A DNA stretch of 64,000 nucleotides from contig NZ_JAOCQD020000001.1 in assembly GCF_025290835.2 (NCBI RefSeq), forward strand, positions 2,604,001-2,668,000, in the 5' to 3' direction. The DNA is from Aquabacterium sp. OR-4 (GTDB lineage: Bacteria; Pseudomonadota; Gammaproteobacteria; Burkholderiales; Burkholderiaceae_C). A program made the translations under genes and the position numbers. The number at the start of each line of letters is the position of its first letter. The first letter of the stretch is position 1. Under the pieces are notes generated by a model that was not told where the DNA came from, did no database searches, and saw only the letters and a program-made list of their open reading frames with translations. This document shows, piece by piece, positions 32,898-43,681 of this stretch.

Positions 32898-33761
32898 ATG
32901 AAGGCCGACGAGCTGATCGCCATCGACATCCACACGCATGCCGAGGTGTCGTGCTGGAACCCGTTCGACAACTACGGCGAGGAGTACGACCGCGCCGCCG
33001 ACAAGTACTTCGGCAGCAACCGCCGGCCCACCATCGACGAGACGGTGGCCTACTACCGCGAGCGCAAGATCGGCCTGGTGATGTTCACGGTCGATTCCGA
33101 AGCCCAGCTCGGCCGTCGCCGCATCCCCAATGAAGAGATCTGCGAGGCCGCGCAGAAGAACAGCGACATGATGATCGCCTTCGCCAGCATCGACCCCCAC
33201 AAGGGCAAGATGGGCGCCCGCGAGGCGCGGCGCCTGGTGGAAGAGCACGGTGTCAAGGGCTTCAAGTTCCATCCCACGGTGCAGGGTTTTCTGCCCTACG
33301 ACCGGATGGCCTGGCCGATCTACGAGGTGATTGCCGAGCACAAGCTGCCGGCCATCTTTCACTCGGGTCACAGCGGCATCGGCTCGGGCATGCGCTGTGG
33401 TGGCGGCCTGCGCCTGCAAAACAGCAACCCCATGCTGCTGGAAGACGTGGCCATCGACTTTCCCGACATCGAGATCGTCATCGCCCACCCCAGCTGGCCT
33501 TGGCAAGATGAGGCGCTGTCGCTCGCCCTGCACAAGCCCAATGTGTGGATCGACCTGAGCGGCTGGAGCCCCAAGTACTTTCCGCCCCAACTCGTGCAGT
33601 ACGCGAACACGCTGCTGAAGGACCGCATGCTCTTCGGCAGCGACTACCCGCTGATCACGCCCGAGCGCTGGATGAAAGACTTCGACGAGGCCGGCTTCAA
33701 GGACAAGGTGAAGCCGCTGATCCTGAAAGAAAACGCGAAGCGGCTGTTGAAGCTGGGTTGA
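32898..33761 (+). CDS. Amidohydrolase-superfamily protein, candidate aryl beta-ketoacyl-CoA hydrolase
   Basis: This 287-residue TIM-barrel hydrolase of the amidohydrolase-2 group has metal motif D-I-H-T-H-A-E (H12, H14), the mid-barrel F-H-S-G-H-S-G and I-A-H-P-S-W-P, and the C-terminal G-S-D-Y-P. Proteins of this type occur in the CouO/PhdC-like step of p-hydroxycinnamate catabolism. There they hydrolyse 4-hydroxyphenyl-beta-ketoacyl-CoA to the aromatic acid and acetyl-CoA. Its divergent placement beside CoA ligase, crotonase and dehydrogenase genes supports the same role here. The ATG at 32898 begins directly before the metal motif. The role is inferred from family and context. Confidence 0.82.
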   Translation: MKADELIAIDIHTHAEVSCWNPFDNYGEEYDRAADKYFGSNRRPTIDETVAYYRERKIGLVMFTVDSEAQLGRRRIPNEEICEAAQKNSDMMIAFASIDPHKGKMGAREARRLVEEHGVKGFKFHPTVQGFLPYDRMAWPIYEVIAEHKLPAIFHSGHSGIGSGMRCGGGLRLQNSNPMLLEDVAIDFPDIEIVIAHPSWPWQDEALSLALHKPNVWIDLSGWSPKYFPPQLVQYANTLLKDRMLFGSDYPLITPERWMKDFDEAGFKDKVKPLILKENAKRLLKLG

Positions 33762-33967
33762 TCGTGTTCGCGGCCCGGCCGCTTGTGGGCGTGGGCCGGC
33801 CGCTTGTGTGCCTGGACCGAGCCAGCGATCGGTCCGGGTGGCGGGTGCAGCGGGCCCGATCGCCCCACCACCGTGGCATGCCGCCATGCCGTGCCGGGCC
33901 ACTGGATCGCGCTGCGGCCACCGATTCGCGTGTGTCACCGATTCGTGCCCTGCCACCACCGTGCCGG
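33762..33967. other. Non-coding region after the amidohydrolase gene
   Basis: About 200 bp without a supported gene. It holds direct repeats of CGGCCGCTTGTG (around 33777 and 33796), the inverted pair GGACCGA/TCGGTCC and two copies of CACCGATTCG. It borders the inverted-repeat element at 33968. Confidence 0.5.
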
Positions 33968-34208
33968 CCAGGCCGTGCCCGGATGCTTGGCGTTGCGAAT
34001 CTGCGCCGGCGAGGCGCGCAGCGGGTGTGGCCGCGGGCGTGAGCCCGCATCCAAGCTCTGACTCGCATCGCTTGTCTGAGCGCAGTGAGCGGCAGCGAAC
34101 GCAGCGAGTTGCGATGCGTGGCCACGCCTGCGAGCACCGCAGCGCAGTCGGCCGCCGCGCGGCCGACCGGCGCAGTTGAGCAGCGCCAGGCACCCGGGCA
34201 CGGCCTGG
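33968..34208. repeat. MITE-like element with 42-bp terminal inverted repeats
   Basis: The left arm (33968-34009) and the right arm (34167-34208) are inverted repeats agreeing at 36 of 42 positions. Both begin at the outer end with CCAGGCCGTGCCCGG and run inward to CTGCGCCGG. The ~157 bp between are non-coding and carry internal palindromic pieces, including CGCATCGC/GCGATGCG. Size, terminal symmetry and lack of a gene suit a MITE or a degenerate mobile remnant. No clear target duplication was seen. Confidence 0.6.
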
Positions 34209-34248
34209 CTTGCGCCAACCCCGGCAAGCCCCAACCCCGGCCACACCG

Positions 34249-34290
34249 CAACCTCAGCAACCTCAGCAACCTCAGCAAGCAAGCAAGCAA
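34249..34290. repeat. Short tandem repeats CAACCTCAG x3 and CAAG x3
   Basis: Three perfect copies of the 9-mer CAACCTCAG (34249-34275) run directly into a CAAG tetranucleotide tract just before the end of the LytR-type regulator gene. They are slippage-prone and non-coding. Confidence 0.8.
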
Positions 34291-34306
34291 ACAAGCCAAG
34301 CTGCCC

Positions 34307-35185
34307 CTACCGCAACGCCTCCCGCACCGCCGCCACCTGCCGCCGCGACACCGCCAGCGTCTGGCCGTCGGACAGGCGCACCACCCAGTTCTCGCCGCCC
34401 TCGACATCGGCAGACGGTGCCGAATCGGCCGCCCGCTCCAGCGCCCGCACCGCTGCCCGCGCCACGATGGCATTGCGGTGCACGCGCAAGAAGCCCGGCC
34501 CCAGCCGCGGCTCCAGCTCGGCCAGTGACTCGTCCAGCATCCAGCGGCCCTGGGTCGAGCTGGTCAGCTTGACGTACTTCAGCTCGGCCTTCAGCGACAA
34601 GACCTCGGCCAGCGGGATGCGCTGCACACGGCCGCGGTGGCTGAAGCTCAGCACCTCGGCATCGGCCGGCTGGGCCGCCAGCCCGGGCTCGCCGGTGGCG
34701 GTGGCGGTGGCGGTGGCCAGGCTTGGCACAGGCGCCTCGGGCAAGGCCGCCAGGGCCGTCGCCGGCGGCAGCCGCCGCGCCGCCCGCAGCAATGCAGCCT
34801 GCAGCCGGTCGCGCCGCACCGGCTTGGTCAGGTAGTCGGTGGCGTCCAGATCGAAGGCGGCCAGCGCATGTTCGGCATGCGCGGTCACAAACACCACCTG
34901 CGGCGGCTGGCCCAGCGCGCGCAGCGCGGCGGCCGTGCGCAGGCCGTCGCGGCCGGGCAGCGCAATGTCCAGCAGCACCAGATCGCAGGGCGTGTCGGCC
35001 AGGCGCGCCAGCGCCGCATCGGCATCACCGGCCTCGCCCACCACCTCGCAACGCGGCAAGGGCTGGGTGCCGGGCGGGCCTGGATCGGCCGCAGCGGCCT
35101 CGGCACTCAGCTGCCTGAGCAGGGTCATCAGGCGCATGCGGGCCAGCGGCTCGTCGTCCACGATCAGCACCCGCAGCGCGGCCAT
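34307..35185 (-). CDS. LytTR-family response regulator
   Basis: This 292-residue regulator has a receiver domain (L-I-V-D-D-E, acceptor Asp in V-L-L-D-I-A-L-P-G) and a C-terminal LytTR DNA-binding domain (V-L-S-L-K-A-E-L-K-Y-V-K-L...F-L-R-V-H-R-N-A-I-V). A Thr-Ala linker between them is encoded by a GGTGGC hexanucleotide repeat near 34700. I take ATG 35185; an in-frame GTG at 35206 overlaps the kinase stop and is possible. The gene follows its cognate LytS/AlgZ-like kinase, in the arrangement seen beside argH in many betaproteobacteria (AlgZ/AlgR-like). Target genes are unknown. Confidence 0.88.
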   Translation of the reverse strand: MAALRVLIVDDEPLARMRLMTLLRQLSAEAAAADPGPPGTQPLPRCEVVGEAGDADAALARLADTPCDLVLLDIALPGRDGLRTAAALRALGQPPQVVFVTAHAEHALAAFDLDATDYLTKPVRRDRLQAALLRAARRLPPATALAALPEAPVPSLATATATATGEPGLAAQPADAEVLSFSHRGRVQRIPLAEVLSLKAELKYVKLTSSTQGRWMLDESLAELEPRLGPGFLRVHRNAIVARAAVRALERAADSAPSADVEGGENWVVRLSDGQTLAVSRRQVAAVREALR

Positions 35186-35202
35186 GGCCAGCGGCGCCGG
35201 GC

Positions 35203-36363
35203 TCACAGCGGCACCGCGATGCGGGCATGCCAGCGCCCGTCTTCGATCTTGGTGTCCAGCGTGGCGGCCAGGTCGTGCATCAGGTGCAGGCGCTCGCGCA
35301 CATTGGCCAGCGCCATGCCGGCGCCGGCCTCGCCGGTGCCCTCGGCCTCGTCGGGCAGGGTGTTGATCACCACCACCTCGGCCATGCCGCGGTGCACGCG
35401 CGTGCGCACCAGCACCTTGCCGCCCCGCGCCGCCGGCTCCACGCCATGGCGCACCGCGTTTTCCACCAGCGGCTGCAGCACCAGCGGCGGCAGGCGGGCA
35501 AAGGCGGCGTCGGGGTCGAGGTCCCAGCGCAGATCCAGTCGCTCGGCAAAGCGCAGCTTCTCGATGGCCAGGTAGCGCTGCGCCAGGTCGATCTCATCGT
35601 CCAGCGTCACCGCGGTGCCGGTTTCGGCCAGTGCGGCGCGAAACAGCGCCGACAGGTCTTCCAGCACCACCTCGGCGCGCGCCGGGTCCACCTGCACCAG
35701 GGCCAGCGCGGTGTTCAGCGCGTTGAACAGAAAGTGCGGCCGGATGCGCGACTGCAGCTCCGACAGCCGCGCCCGCGCATCGGCCGGGCGCGCCAGCGCC
35801 AGGCGCAGCCGCAGCCAGGCCCACAGCACGCCAGCCAGCGCCGCACCGGCCAGCGCCGTCACGGTGGCGGCCCAGGCGCCGGGCTCGGCCACGCCCAGCG
35901 CCAGCGCCAGGGCCCAGCCGGCCAGGGCCGCCAGGGCGCCCAGCAGCCACACCGCGGCGCTGGCCACGGCCGCGCGCAAGCGCATCAGGCGCGGCTGCAG
36001 CCGGCACACCGCGGCCAGCCACAGCAGGCTGGCCAGCAGGGCCGCACAGGCCGGGCCGCTGGCCCGCAGCAGCGCGTCGCGCCAACCCGTGGCCAGCGGC
36101 AGGCTGGCCAGCGCCACCACGCCCTGCACGAACAGCAGCACACGCAGGCTGGTGGCCGGCTGGCACAGCGCAAAGGCCGGGCCGCGCGGCGCGGGCGCAG
36201 CGCCATCGCGCTCGGGATCGAAGCTGCTGATCACGCCCTGCTGCTGCGCAGCCTCCAGCGGATGGGCCGAGTCGGGCCACAGGCTGTCGGGGCGCGTGTT
36301 CAGGTCGCCGGCCTCTGGGGCGGCGGCGGGGCGGGTGGGTTCGGTGGCGGGCGGGCGCGGCAT
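35203..36363 (-). CDS. LytS/AlgZ-like sensor histidine kinase
   Basis: This 386-residue kinase has about four to six membrane helices in the N-terminal half. A His_kinase domain follows ([13 protein letters not shown], with the phosphorylated His), and a HATPase domain ([22 protein letters not shown]). There is no large periplasmic domain, so the signal is probably sensed in the membrane. The start at 36363 is preceded by an open frame that has antisense-like composition. It pairs with the LytTR regulator immediately downstream and is divergent from argH. Confidence 0.88.
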   Translation of the reverse strand: MPRPPATEPTRPAAAPEAGDLNTRPDSLWPDSAHPLEAAQQQGVISSFDPERDGAAPAPRGPAFALCQPATSLRVLLFVQGVVALASLPLATGWRDALLRASGPACAALLASLLWLAAVCRLQPRLMRLRAAVASAAVWLLGALAALAGWALALALGVAEPGAWAATVTALAGAALAGVLWAWLRLRLALARPADARARLSELQSRIRPHFLFNALNTALALVQVDPARAEVVLEDLSALFRAALAETGTAVTLDDEIDLAQRYLAIEKLRFAERLDLRWDLDPDAAFARLPPLVLQPLVENAVRHGVEPAARGGKVLVRTRVHRGMAEVVVINTLPDEAEGTGEAGAGMALANVRERLHLMHDLAATLDTKIEDGRWHARIAVPL

Positions 36364-36532
36364 CGGGCAGACGTCAGAGCCGCCGGATAATACGGTCCAG
36401 CGCGCCCCAGGCCCCTGCGTCACATCCGGCGCTGCCGGCCCGGGCGCGCAGCGGCACGCGGCCACCTGCGGCGCGCCCGCCTGCTGCCCTTTTGCTGCCC
36501 ACTGCCTGCGCCCGCCCGGCGCCTCCCATCCC

Positions 36533-37930
<1,398 letters not shown>

Positions 37931-37941
37931 GGCCCGCCGCG

Positions 37942-37973
37942 GGCAGGCGCCGGCGCGCCGGCGCAGGCCTGCC
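37942..37973. terminator. Large palindromic hairpin between convergent argH and murB
   Basis: GCGCCGGCGCGCCGGCGC (37947-37964) is an 18-bp perfect palindrome, extended by GGCAGG/CCTGCC on its flanks. It lies in the 48-bp convergent gap. There is no U tract, so termination would be structure-assisted or Rho-dependent. It could also simply separate the two transcripts. Confidence 0.5.
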
Positions 37974-37978
37974 GAGGC

Positions 37979-39031
37979 TCAGAGGATCACCGGCTCCGGC
38001 TCCAGCCGGATGCCGAAGCGGCCGTACACGCTCTCCTGGATGGCGCGCGCCAGCGTCACCACCTCGGCGCCGGTGGCGCCGCCGCGGTTCACCAGCACCA
38101 GGGCCTGGCGTTCGTAGACGCCGGCACGGCCGATCGACTTGCCCTTCCAGCCGCAGGCATCGATCAGCCAGCCCGCGGCCAGCTTGAAGCGGCCGTCGGG
38201 CAGCACGTAATGCACCACGTGCGGATCGCGCGCGATGATGTCGTGGCACTGCTCGGCGCTGACCACCGGGTTCTTGAAGAAGCTGCCGGCATTGCCGATC
38301 AGCGCCGGATCGGGCAGCTTGGCGCGGCGGATGGCGCAGACCCAGTCGAACACGGTGCGGGCATCGGGCGCATGGTTGCCGGTCTCGTGCATGCGGCGCT
38401 CAAGGTCGAGGTAGCCCAGCACCGGCTGCCAGGGCCGCGGCAGGCGCAGGCGCACCCGCGTGATCACGCTCTTGCCGGCCAGACCGCCTTGCGCGGCGTC
38501 GCGCTTGAACAGGCTGTCGCGGTAGGCAAAGCGGCAGGCCGCATGGTCGAGCGTGACGGTGCGGCCGGTGATCAGGTCCACCGCGTCCAGGCTGTGGAAA
38601 CGCTCGGCCAGCTCGAGCCCGTAGGCGCCGATGTTCTGCACCGGCGCGGCACCCACGGTGCCCGGAATCAGCGCCATGTTCTCCAGGCCGGGCCAGCCCT
38701 GGTCAAGCGTCCAGGCCACCGCGTCGTGCCAGCGCTCGCCGGCGCCGAACTCGACGATCCAGGCCTCGTCGGTCTCGGCCACCAGGCGCCGACCGGTCAC
38801 CGCCACATGCAGCACCACGGCCTGCGGGTCGCGGGTCAGGACGATGTTGCTGCCGCCGCCCAGCACCAGCTTGGGCGCACGGCCCCACTCGGGGTGCTCG
38901 AGCATGCGGCGCACGTCGGCGTCGCTGCGGATGTGCACCAGCGTGCGGGCCACGGCCGGCAGGCCGAAGGTGTTGTAGTCGCGCAGGCTGGCCGCCTGAT
39001 CGACCGACAGCGTGGACGGAACCGAAGACAT
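37979..39031 (-). CDS. murB: UDP-N-acetylmuramate dehydrogenase
   Basis: This 350-residue FAD enzyme reduces UDP-GlcNAc-enolpyruvate to UDP-MurNAc in peptidoglycan synthesis. The FAD-binding motif [10 protein letters not shown] and [21 protein letters not shown] are characteristic. So is Y-R-D-S-L-F-K for a type I (E. coli-like) Mur[11 protein letters not shown] carries the catalytic Ser. ATG 39031 begins the mature sequence M-S-S-V-P-S-T-L; the open frame upstream is not conserved in composition. Confidence 0.97.
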   Translation of the reverse strand: MSSVPSTLSVDQAASLRDYNTFGLPAVARTLVHIRSDADVRRMLEHPEWGRAPKLVLGGGSNIVLTRDPQAVVLHVAVTGRRLVAETDEAWIVEFGAGERWHDAVAWTLDQGWPGLENMALIPGTVGAAPVQNIGAYGLELAERFHSLDAVDLITGRTVTLDHAACRFAYRDSLFKRDAAQGGLAGKSVITRVRLRLPRPWQPVLGYLDLERRMHETGNHAPDARTVFDWVCAIRRAKLPDPALIGNAGSFFKNPVVSAEQCHDIIARDPHVVHYVLPDGRFKLAAGWLIDACGWKGKSIGRAGVYERQALVLVNRGGATGAEVVTLARAIQESVYGRFGIRLEPEPVIL

Positions 39032-39224
39032 TGCGGCATTTTCGCCCAAGCGCCCGCCCCGCCGGGTGGCACACTCGCGGCAGCCCGTGCCGCCCGCCTT
39101 GTTGCACGCCCCGTGTGGCTGCGCCGCCGCCGCCGGCTTGCGCACACCGGCGCTGTCCGCCTGTGGCCCGGCCGGCCTGCGGCCCAGCCGCCACCCACCC
39201 GATCGCCGATCCGCCCGCCACGCC

Positions 39225-39878
39225 ATGAGCCGTCTGCCTGCCGATTGCCCCACCCGCGCCGCATGCCGCCCACCGGCCGCCACGCCACGGCGCCGCCAGG
39301 CCTTGCTGGCCCTGGCCGCGCTGCTGGGTGCAGCGGCCGGGCCCTTGCCGACGCAAGCGCAGGCAAACGCACAGGCACAGGCACAGGCACAGGCTCAGCC
39401 ACCAACGCCGGGGCGGGCGCCCGGGCCGGGCAAGGCCGCGCTGCTCAAGCCGCCGCAGGGCAAGGTGCTGCTGTCGGTCAGCGGTGCCATCGGCATCACC
39501 AATGCACCGGGCCGGGCCGATTTCGACCTGGCCATGCTCGACGCGCTGCCGCAGCATGGCTTCACCACCGCCACGCCGTGGTTCAAGCAGCCGCGGCGTT
39601 TTTCGGGGCCGCTGCTGCGCGATGTGCTGGCCGCCGCCGGCGCGCAGGGCAAGACCCTCAAGGCCGTGGCGCTGAACAACTACAAGGCCGAGATTCCGGC
39701 CGCCGACGCGCAGGCCTTCAAGATGCTGATGGCCACCCGGCTCGACGACAAGCCGATGTCGCTGCGCGAGAAGGGGCCGCTGTTCATCATCTACCCCTTC
39801 GACGACAACGCCGATCTGCGCCAGGAGCGCTACTACAGCCGCTCGGCCTGGCAGCTGCGTGCGCTCGAGGTGAAGTGA
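39225..39878 (+). CDS. Exported molybdopterin-binding-fold protein lacking the cofactor cysteine
   Basis: This 217-residue protein has a twin-arginine-like or Sec export region ([14 protein letters not shown]). A Gln-Ala tract from a CAGGCA repeat and a domain resembling the sulfite-oxidase molybdopterin fold follow ([33 protein letters not shown]). No cysteine is present after the signal region, so the Mo ligand is missing and catalysis is unlikely. Its stop overlaps the GTG of the following hybrid kinase by four bases. It may act as a periplasmic sensor partner. That idea is inferred from coupling. Confidence 0.8.
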   Translation: MSRLPADCPTRAACRPPAATPRRRQALLALAALLGAAAGPLPTQAQANAQAQAQAQAQPPTPGRAPGPGKAALLKPPQGKVLLSVSGAIGITNAPGRADFDLAMLDALPQHGFTTATPWFKQPRRFSGPLLRDVLAAAGAQGKTLKAVALNNYKAEIPAADAQAFKMLMATRLDDKPMSLREKGPLFIIYPFDDNADLRQERYYSRSAWQLRALEVK

Positions 39879-42295
39879 GCGGCCCGGCTGGCGGCCGCAC
39901 ACGCCGATCGCCCCCCTGGCTGCTGGTCATCGGCCTGGGCCTGGTGCTGGCCTTTGCCGGCATCGCCTTCGTGCAGTACCGCCAGGTGATGCTGCTGTCC
40001 AGCCAGGTGCGCTACGAGGGCGACAACCTGGTCTGGAGCTTCTTCCAGCTTGAAAGCGAGTACCTGCTGCTGCGCGACCACCTGCGCGACAGCCGGCGCT
40101 ACCCCGAGCGCGACAACAGCGAGGCGCTGCGCTTTCGCTACGAGCTGTTCGCCAGCCGCCTGCCGCTGGTCGACCCCGAGCGCACCCGCGCCATCGTCGA
40201 GATCGGCGCCGAGCACGAGCGCACCATCGCCGCCTTGCGGGCCTTTGTCACGCGGCACGATCCGCTGCTGTCGGAGCAGGCCCGCAGCCGGCTCGAGCCG
40301 GCGCAGGTGCGCGCCATCCTGGCCGAGTTCGACCCGCTGTACGACCCGATCCACGATCTCACGCTGCTGGCCAACCAGATCGTGGCCGCGCAGATCGCCC
40401 GCCGCAACGACGCGGTGCGCGCGCAAAGCCGCGTGGCCATCGGGCTGACGCTGTTCCAGAGCCTGCTGACCCTGGCCTTTGCGATGCTCACGGCGCGCCA
40501 GTCGGCCGCGCTGCGCCGCCGCCGCAGCGAGCTCGAGCAGCTGGCCGAGCGCCTGCAGCAGGCGCGGCTGGAGGCCGAGAGCGCCAGCCAGGCCAAGAGC
40601 GCCTTCCTGGCCAACATGAGCCACGAGCTGCGCACCCCGTTCAACGGCATGCTGGGCATGCTGGCGGTGCTGGAGCGCAGCCCGCTCAGCCCCGAGCAGG
40701 CCGAGCAGCTGCGCACCGCGCGCGAATCGGCCACCCACCTGCTGGAGCTGCTGAACGACATCCTCGACATCTCCAAGCTCGAATCCGGCCGGCTCGACGT
40801 GCACCCCGAGCCCCTGGCGCTGGCCCGCCTGCTGGAAGAAGTGCGCGTGCCGATGGCCGCCGCCGCCGATGCCCGCGGCCTGCGGCTGAGCGTGGCCGTG
40901 GCCGACGACGTGCCCGCCGCTGTGCTGGCCGACGGCAAGCGGCTCAAGCAGATCCTGTTCAACCTGCTGGCCAATGCGGTGAAGTTCACCGACCAGGGCC
41001 AGGTCTCGCTGCAGGTGCGCTGCGATGCCGGCGCGCCCCCTGCGCCAGGCCTGCAGGCGCTGAGCTTTGCGGTCAGCGACACCGGCGTGGGCATCGACGA
41101 CGCGCTGAAGGCGCGGCTGTTCCAGCGCTTTGGCCAGGGCGATACCGGCACCGCGCGGCGCTACGGCGGCACCGGCCTGGGGCTGGAGATCTCGCGCAAC
41201 CTGGCGCGGCGCATGGGGGGCGACATCGCCGTGCGCAGCCAGCCCGGCGAAGGCTCGACCTTCACGCTGCAGCTGGCCCTGCCACCTTGCCCGCCCCCGG
41301 TGGCCGAGGCGCCCGCCAGCGCCGGCGCCGCCGCGCTGCAGGCGGCCCCCCACACCGGCCGGCTGCGCCTACTGGTGGCCGACGATCACCCGGTCAACCG
41401 CCGCGTGATGGCGCTGCTGCTCGAACGCATGGGCCACGAGGTGCTGCTGGCCGCCGACGGCGTGCAGGCGCTGGCCAGCGTGCAGAGCGAGCAGCCAGAC
41501 CTGGTGTTCATGGACCTGCACATGCCGGTGCGTGACGGCCTGGAAACCACCCGCGCGCTGCGCCTGCTGCCGCCGCCGGCCGGCCAGGTGCCGGTGGTGG
41601 CGCTCACCGCCGATGCCTTTGCCGAGACCCGCGAGCTGGCGCTGGCCGCCGGCATGGACCACTTCCTGTCCAAGCCGGTGCGGCCCGAGGACATCGAGGC
41701 GCTGCTGGCCCAGCGTTTCGGCCTGCCCCCTGCCCGCCCGGACGACACCCCGTCTTGCGGGGCTTCGGCGCCGCCAGCCAGGGTGGATACTGGGCCTGGC
41801 GCCGAGGCCCCGGCCCTGGCGCCGCCCCCCGCCGCAGAACCGATTGCCGCCGCCGTGTGCCCTGCCGCCCCATCCCCTGACGCACCGTCACCTGCCAGCG
41901 CCGCGCCGCCCAGCCCGGCACGGCGCCGCTTTCGCGCTGCCGACGTGGCGGCGCACCTCGACATGGCCATCATCGGCGAGGTCTGCGTGGGCGTCTCGCT
42001 GGCCGGCTACCGCAGCGTGCTCGGCGGCTTTTTCGCCGACGAATCGGGCAGCCAGGCGGCACTGCTGGCCGCGCTCGACGCCGGCCAGGCCGATCGCCTG
42101 CGTGCGCCGGCCCATGCCATCAAGGGCAGCGCCGCCAGCCTGGGCCTGCGCGCGCTGCACGACACCGTGCGCGAGGCCGAGCAGCAGGGCGCCGGCTGGA
42201 GCGCCGAGCGCTGCACCACCACCGCGGCCGCGCTGCGCGAGCAGCTGCTGGTGGCCCGCGGCCTGCTGGCGCGCATGGGCTTCATCGAGGGCTGA
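39875..42295 (+). CDS. Hybrid sensor histidine kinase with receiver and Hpt domains
   Basis: This 806-residue kinase has one membrane helix at ~12-32, a periplasmic four-helix-type sensor region to ~185, a second helix and a short coiled coil. HisKA has H250 in S-H-E-L-R-T-P-F-N. HATPase ([16 protein letters not shown]) and a receiver with D547 (V-F-M-D-L-H-M-P) follow. A Pro/Ala linker precedes a C-terminal Hpt domain with H747 ([12 protein letters not shown]). It thus contains a full phosphorelay except the output regulator. GTG 39875 is fixed by the four-base overlap with the preceding exported protein. No output regulator is adjacent. Confidence 0.9.
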   Translation: MSGPAGGRTRRSPPWLLVIGLGLVLAFAGIAFVQYRQVMLLSSQVRYEGDNLVWSFFQLESEYLLLRDHLRDSRRYPERDNSEALRFRYELFASRLPLVDPERTRAIVEIGAEHERTIAALRAFVTRHDPLLSEQARSRLEPAQVRAILAEFDPLYDPIHDLTLLANQIVAAQIARRNDAVRAQSRVAIGLTLFQSLLTLAFAMLTARQSAALRRRRSELEQLAERLQQARLEAESASQAKSAFLANMSHELRTPFNGMLGMLAVLERSPLSPEQAEQLRTARESATHLLELLNDILDISKLESGRLDVHPEPLALARLLEEVRVPMAAAADARGLRLSVAVADDVPAAVLADGKRLKQILFNLLANAVKFTDQGQVSLQVRCDAGAPPAPGLQALSFAVSDTGVGIDDALKARLFQRFGQGDTGTARRYGGTGLGLEISRNLARRMGGDIAVRSQPGEGSTFTLQLALPPCPPPVAEAPASAGAAALQAAPHTGRLRLLVADDHPVNRRVMALLLERMGHEVLLAADGVQALASVQSEQPDLVFMDLHMPVRDGLETTRALRLLPPPAGQVPVVALTADAFAETRELALAAGMDHFLSKPVRPEDIEALLAQRFGLPPARPDDTPSCGASAPPARVDTGPGAEAPALAPPPAAEPIAAAVCPAAPSPDAPSPASAAPPSPARRRFRAADVAAHLDMAIIGEVCVGVSLAGYRSVLGGFFADESGSQAALLAALDAGQADRLRAPAHAIKGSAASLGLRALHDTVREAEQQGAGWSAERCTTTAAALREQLLVARGLLARMGFIEG

Positions 42296-42394
42296 GCGCC
42301 GCCTCCGCTCATCGTGGGGGCCAGCGGCGCCCGGCAGCCTGGGCCCGTGGCAGAATTTTCAGGCTCTGCCACCGTCTGCCTGCCCCACGCCACC

Positions 42395-42895
42395 ATGCCC
42401 AGCTTCGACACCGTTTTGGAACCCAACCTCGTCGAGCTGCGCAATGCCGTCGACCAGAGCAACAAGGAGATCGGCACGCGCTTCGACTTCAAGGGCTCGT
42501 CGGCGCGCATCGAGAGCACCGAGCAGGGCCAGGAGCGCACGCTCGAGCTGCATGCCGACAGCGATTTCCAGATCGCCCAGGTGCGCGACGTGCTGCTGGC
42601 CAAGCTCACCAAGCGCGCGGTGGATGTGCGCTTTCTCGACCTGAGCGCCAAGATCGAGAAGATGGGCGGCGACAAGGTGCGCCAGGTGCTCAAGGTGCGC
42701 CAGGGCATCGACAGCGACACCGCCAAGAAGATCCAGGGCCTGATCAAGCAGAGCAAGCTCAAGCTGCAGGCAGCGATCCAGGGCGACACGGTGCGGGTCA
42801 CCGGCGCCAAGCGCGACGACCTGCAGGCCGCCATGGCCCTGCTGCGCAAGGACGTCACCGACTTCCCGCTGGCCTTCAACAACTTCAGGGAATGA
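42395..42895 (+). CDS. YajQ family cyclic di-GMP-binding protein
   Basis: This 166-residue protein with two ferredoxin-like domains matches the YajQ/UPF0234 family. Conserved blocks are [19 protein letters not shown], and the C-terminal [18 protein letters not shown]. Family members bind nucleotides or tRNA, and some bind cyclic di-GMP and alter transcription factor activity. Sequence alone does not show which applies here. The ATG at 42395 gives the expected start. The next gene overlaps by four bases. Confidence 0.95.
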   Translation: MPSFDTVLEPNLVELRNAVDQSNKEIGTRFDFKGSSARIESTEQGQERTLELHADSDFQIAQVRDVLLAKLTKRAVDVRFLDLSAKIEKMGGDKVRQVLKVRQGIDSDTAKKIQGLIKQSKLKLQAAIQGDTVRVTGAKRDDLQAAMALLRKDVTDFPLAFNNFRE

Positions 42896-43617
42896 CCCCC
42901 CTGCGAAGCGCCGGCGGCGCCTGCCCTCCAGGGGGGCAGCGCCCCTGGCCCGGCACAGCCCGGTTCTTGGCGCTGGCCGGGCTGGGCCTGGCGCTGTGCA
43001 TGGGGCCGGCACGGCCGGCCGCCGCGCAGAGCGTCTCGCTGGCCGGCAGCATGGGCACCGGCCGCGCGCTGCTGATGATCGACGGCCAGCCGCAGACACT
43101 GGCCGTGGGCGCCTCGGCGCGCGGCGTCACGCTCAAGCGCCTGGGCGACGGCGAGGCCGAGGTCGAGGTGGCCGGCCAGCGCCGCCTGCTGCGCCTGGGT
43201 GCGGCACCGGCGCAGGTGGGCGGCGGCAGCGGCGACTCGGCGCTCAGCGGCACCGTCATCGTGCTGCCGGCCGGCCAGGGCGGGCACTTCGTCACCCAGG
43301 GCCTGATCAACGGCCGCTCGGTGCAGTTTGTGGTCGACACCGGTGCCACCTATGTGGCGCTGAGCCAGTCCGAGGCCAACCGCATCGGGCTCGACTGGAA
43401 AAACGGCACCCGCAGCCTCACGCAAACGGCCAACGGCACGGTGCCGGTGCACCAGATCATGATCAGCTCGGTGAAGATCGGCGGCGTCGAGGTGGCCAAT
43501 GTGCGCGCCACCGTGGTGCCGGCCGAGATGCCGGTGGTGCTGCTGGGCAACAGCTTCCTCGACCGCTTTGCGATGCGCCGCGACGGCGACATCATGCGTC
43601 TGGAGAAGAAGCCCTGA
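42892..43617 (+). CDS. Retropepsin-like aspartic protease, exported or membrane-anchored
   Basis: This protein of up to 241 residues has a hydrophobic export segment ([12 protein letters not shown]...A-A-A-Q). Its C-terminal clan AA protease domain has the catalytic motif [13 protein letters not shown] and [12 protein letters not shown]. The family (TIGR02281 type) occurs widely in proteobacteria, and its substrate is not established. The ATG at 42892 overlaps the YajQ stop (ATGA). The first ~22 codons are formed by a GC-rich intergenic-type repeat, so initiation further in, for example at the TTG before A-L-A-G-L-G, is possible. Confidence 0.82.
   Translation: MTPLRSAGGACPPGGQRPWPGTARFLALAGLGLALCMGPARPAAAQSVSLAGSMGTGRALLMIDGQPQTLAVGASARGVTLKRLGDGEAEVEVAGQRRLLRLGAAPAQVGGGSGDSALSGTVIVLPAGQGGHFVTQGLINGRSVQFVVDTGATYVALSQSEANRIGLDWKNGTRSLTQTANGTVPVHQIMISSVKIGGVEVANVRATVVPAEMPVVLLGNSFLDRFAMRRDGDIMRLEKKP
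42896..42952. repeat. Intergenic-type GC repeat forming the N-terminus of the protease gene
   Basis: The stretch begins CCCCCCTGCGAAGCGCCGGC and continues through CCTCCAGGGGGGCAGCGCCC. It resembles the repeat units that lie between genes in Burkholderiales and contains self-complementary GGCGCCGGCGGCGCC-like parts. Here it is translated if the upstream ATG is used. Confidence 0.5.
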
Positions 43618-43681
43618 TCGCCCGCCTGGCGCCCCGATTGCGGGGGTTGGGCCAGCCGATGCGGCCGCTAAGCTCGGCGCC

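Noticed and set aside
34249..34290. Short spaced repeats resembling a CRISPR
   Set aside because: The 9-bp units are directly tandem with no spacers and run into a CAAG microsatellite; no cas gene is present.
38210..39874. Plus-strand open frame upstream of the hybrid kinase
   Set aside because: It is antisense to murB and out of phase with the exported protein; the kinase fold begins only after 39875.
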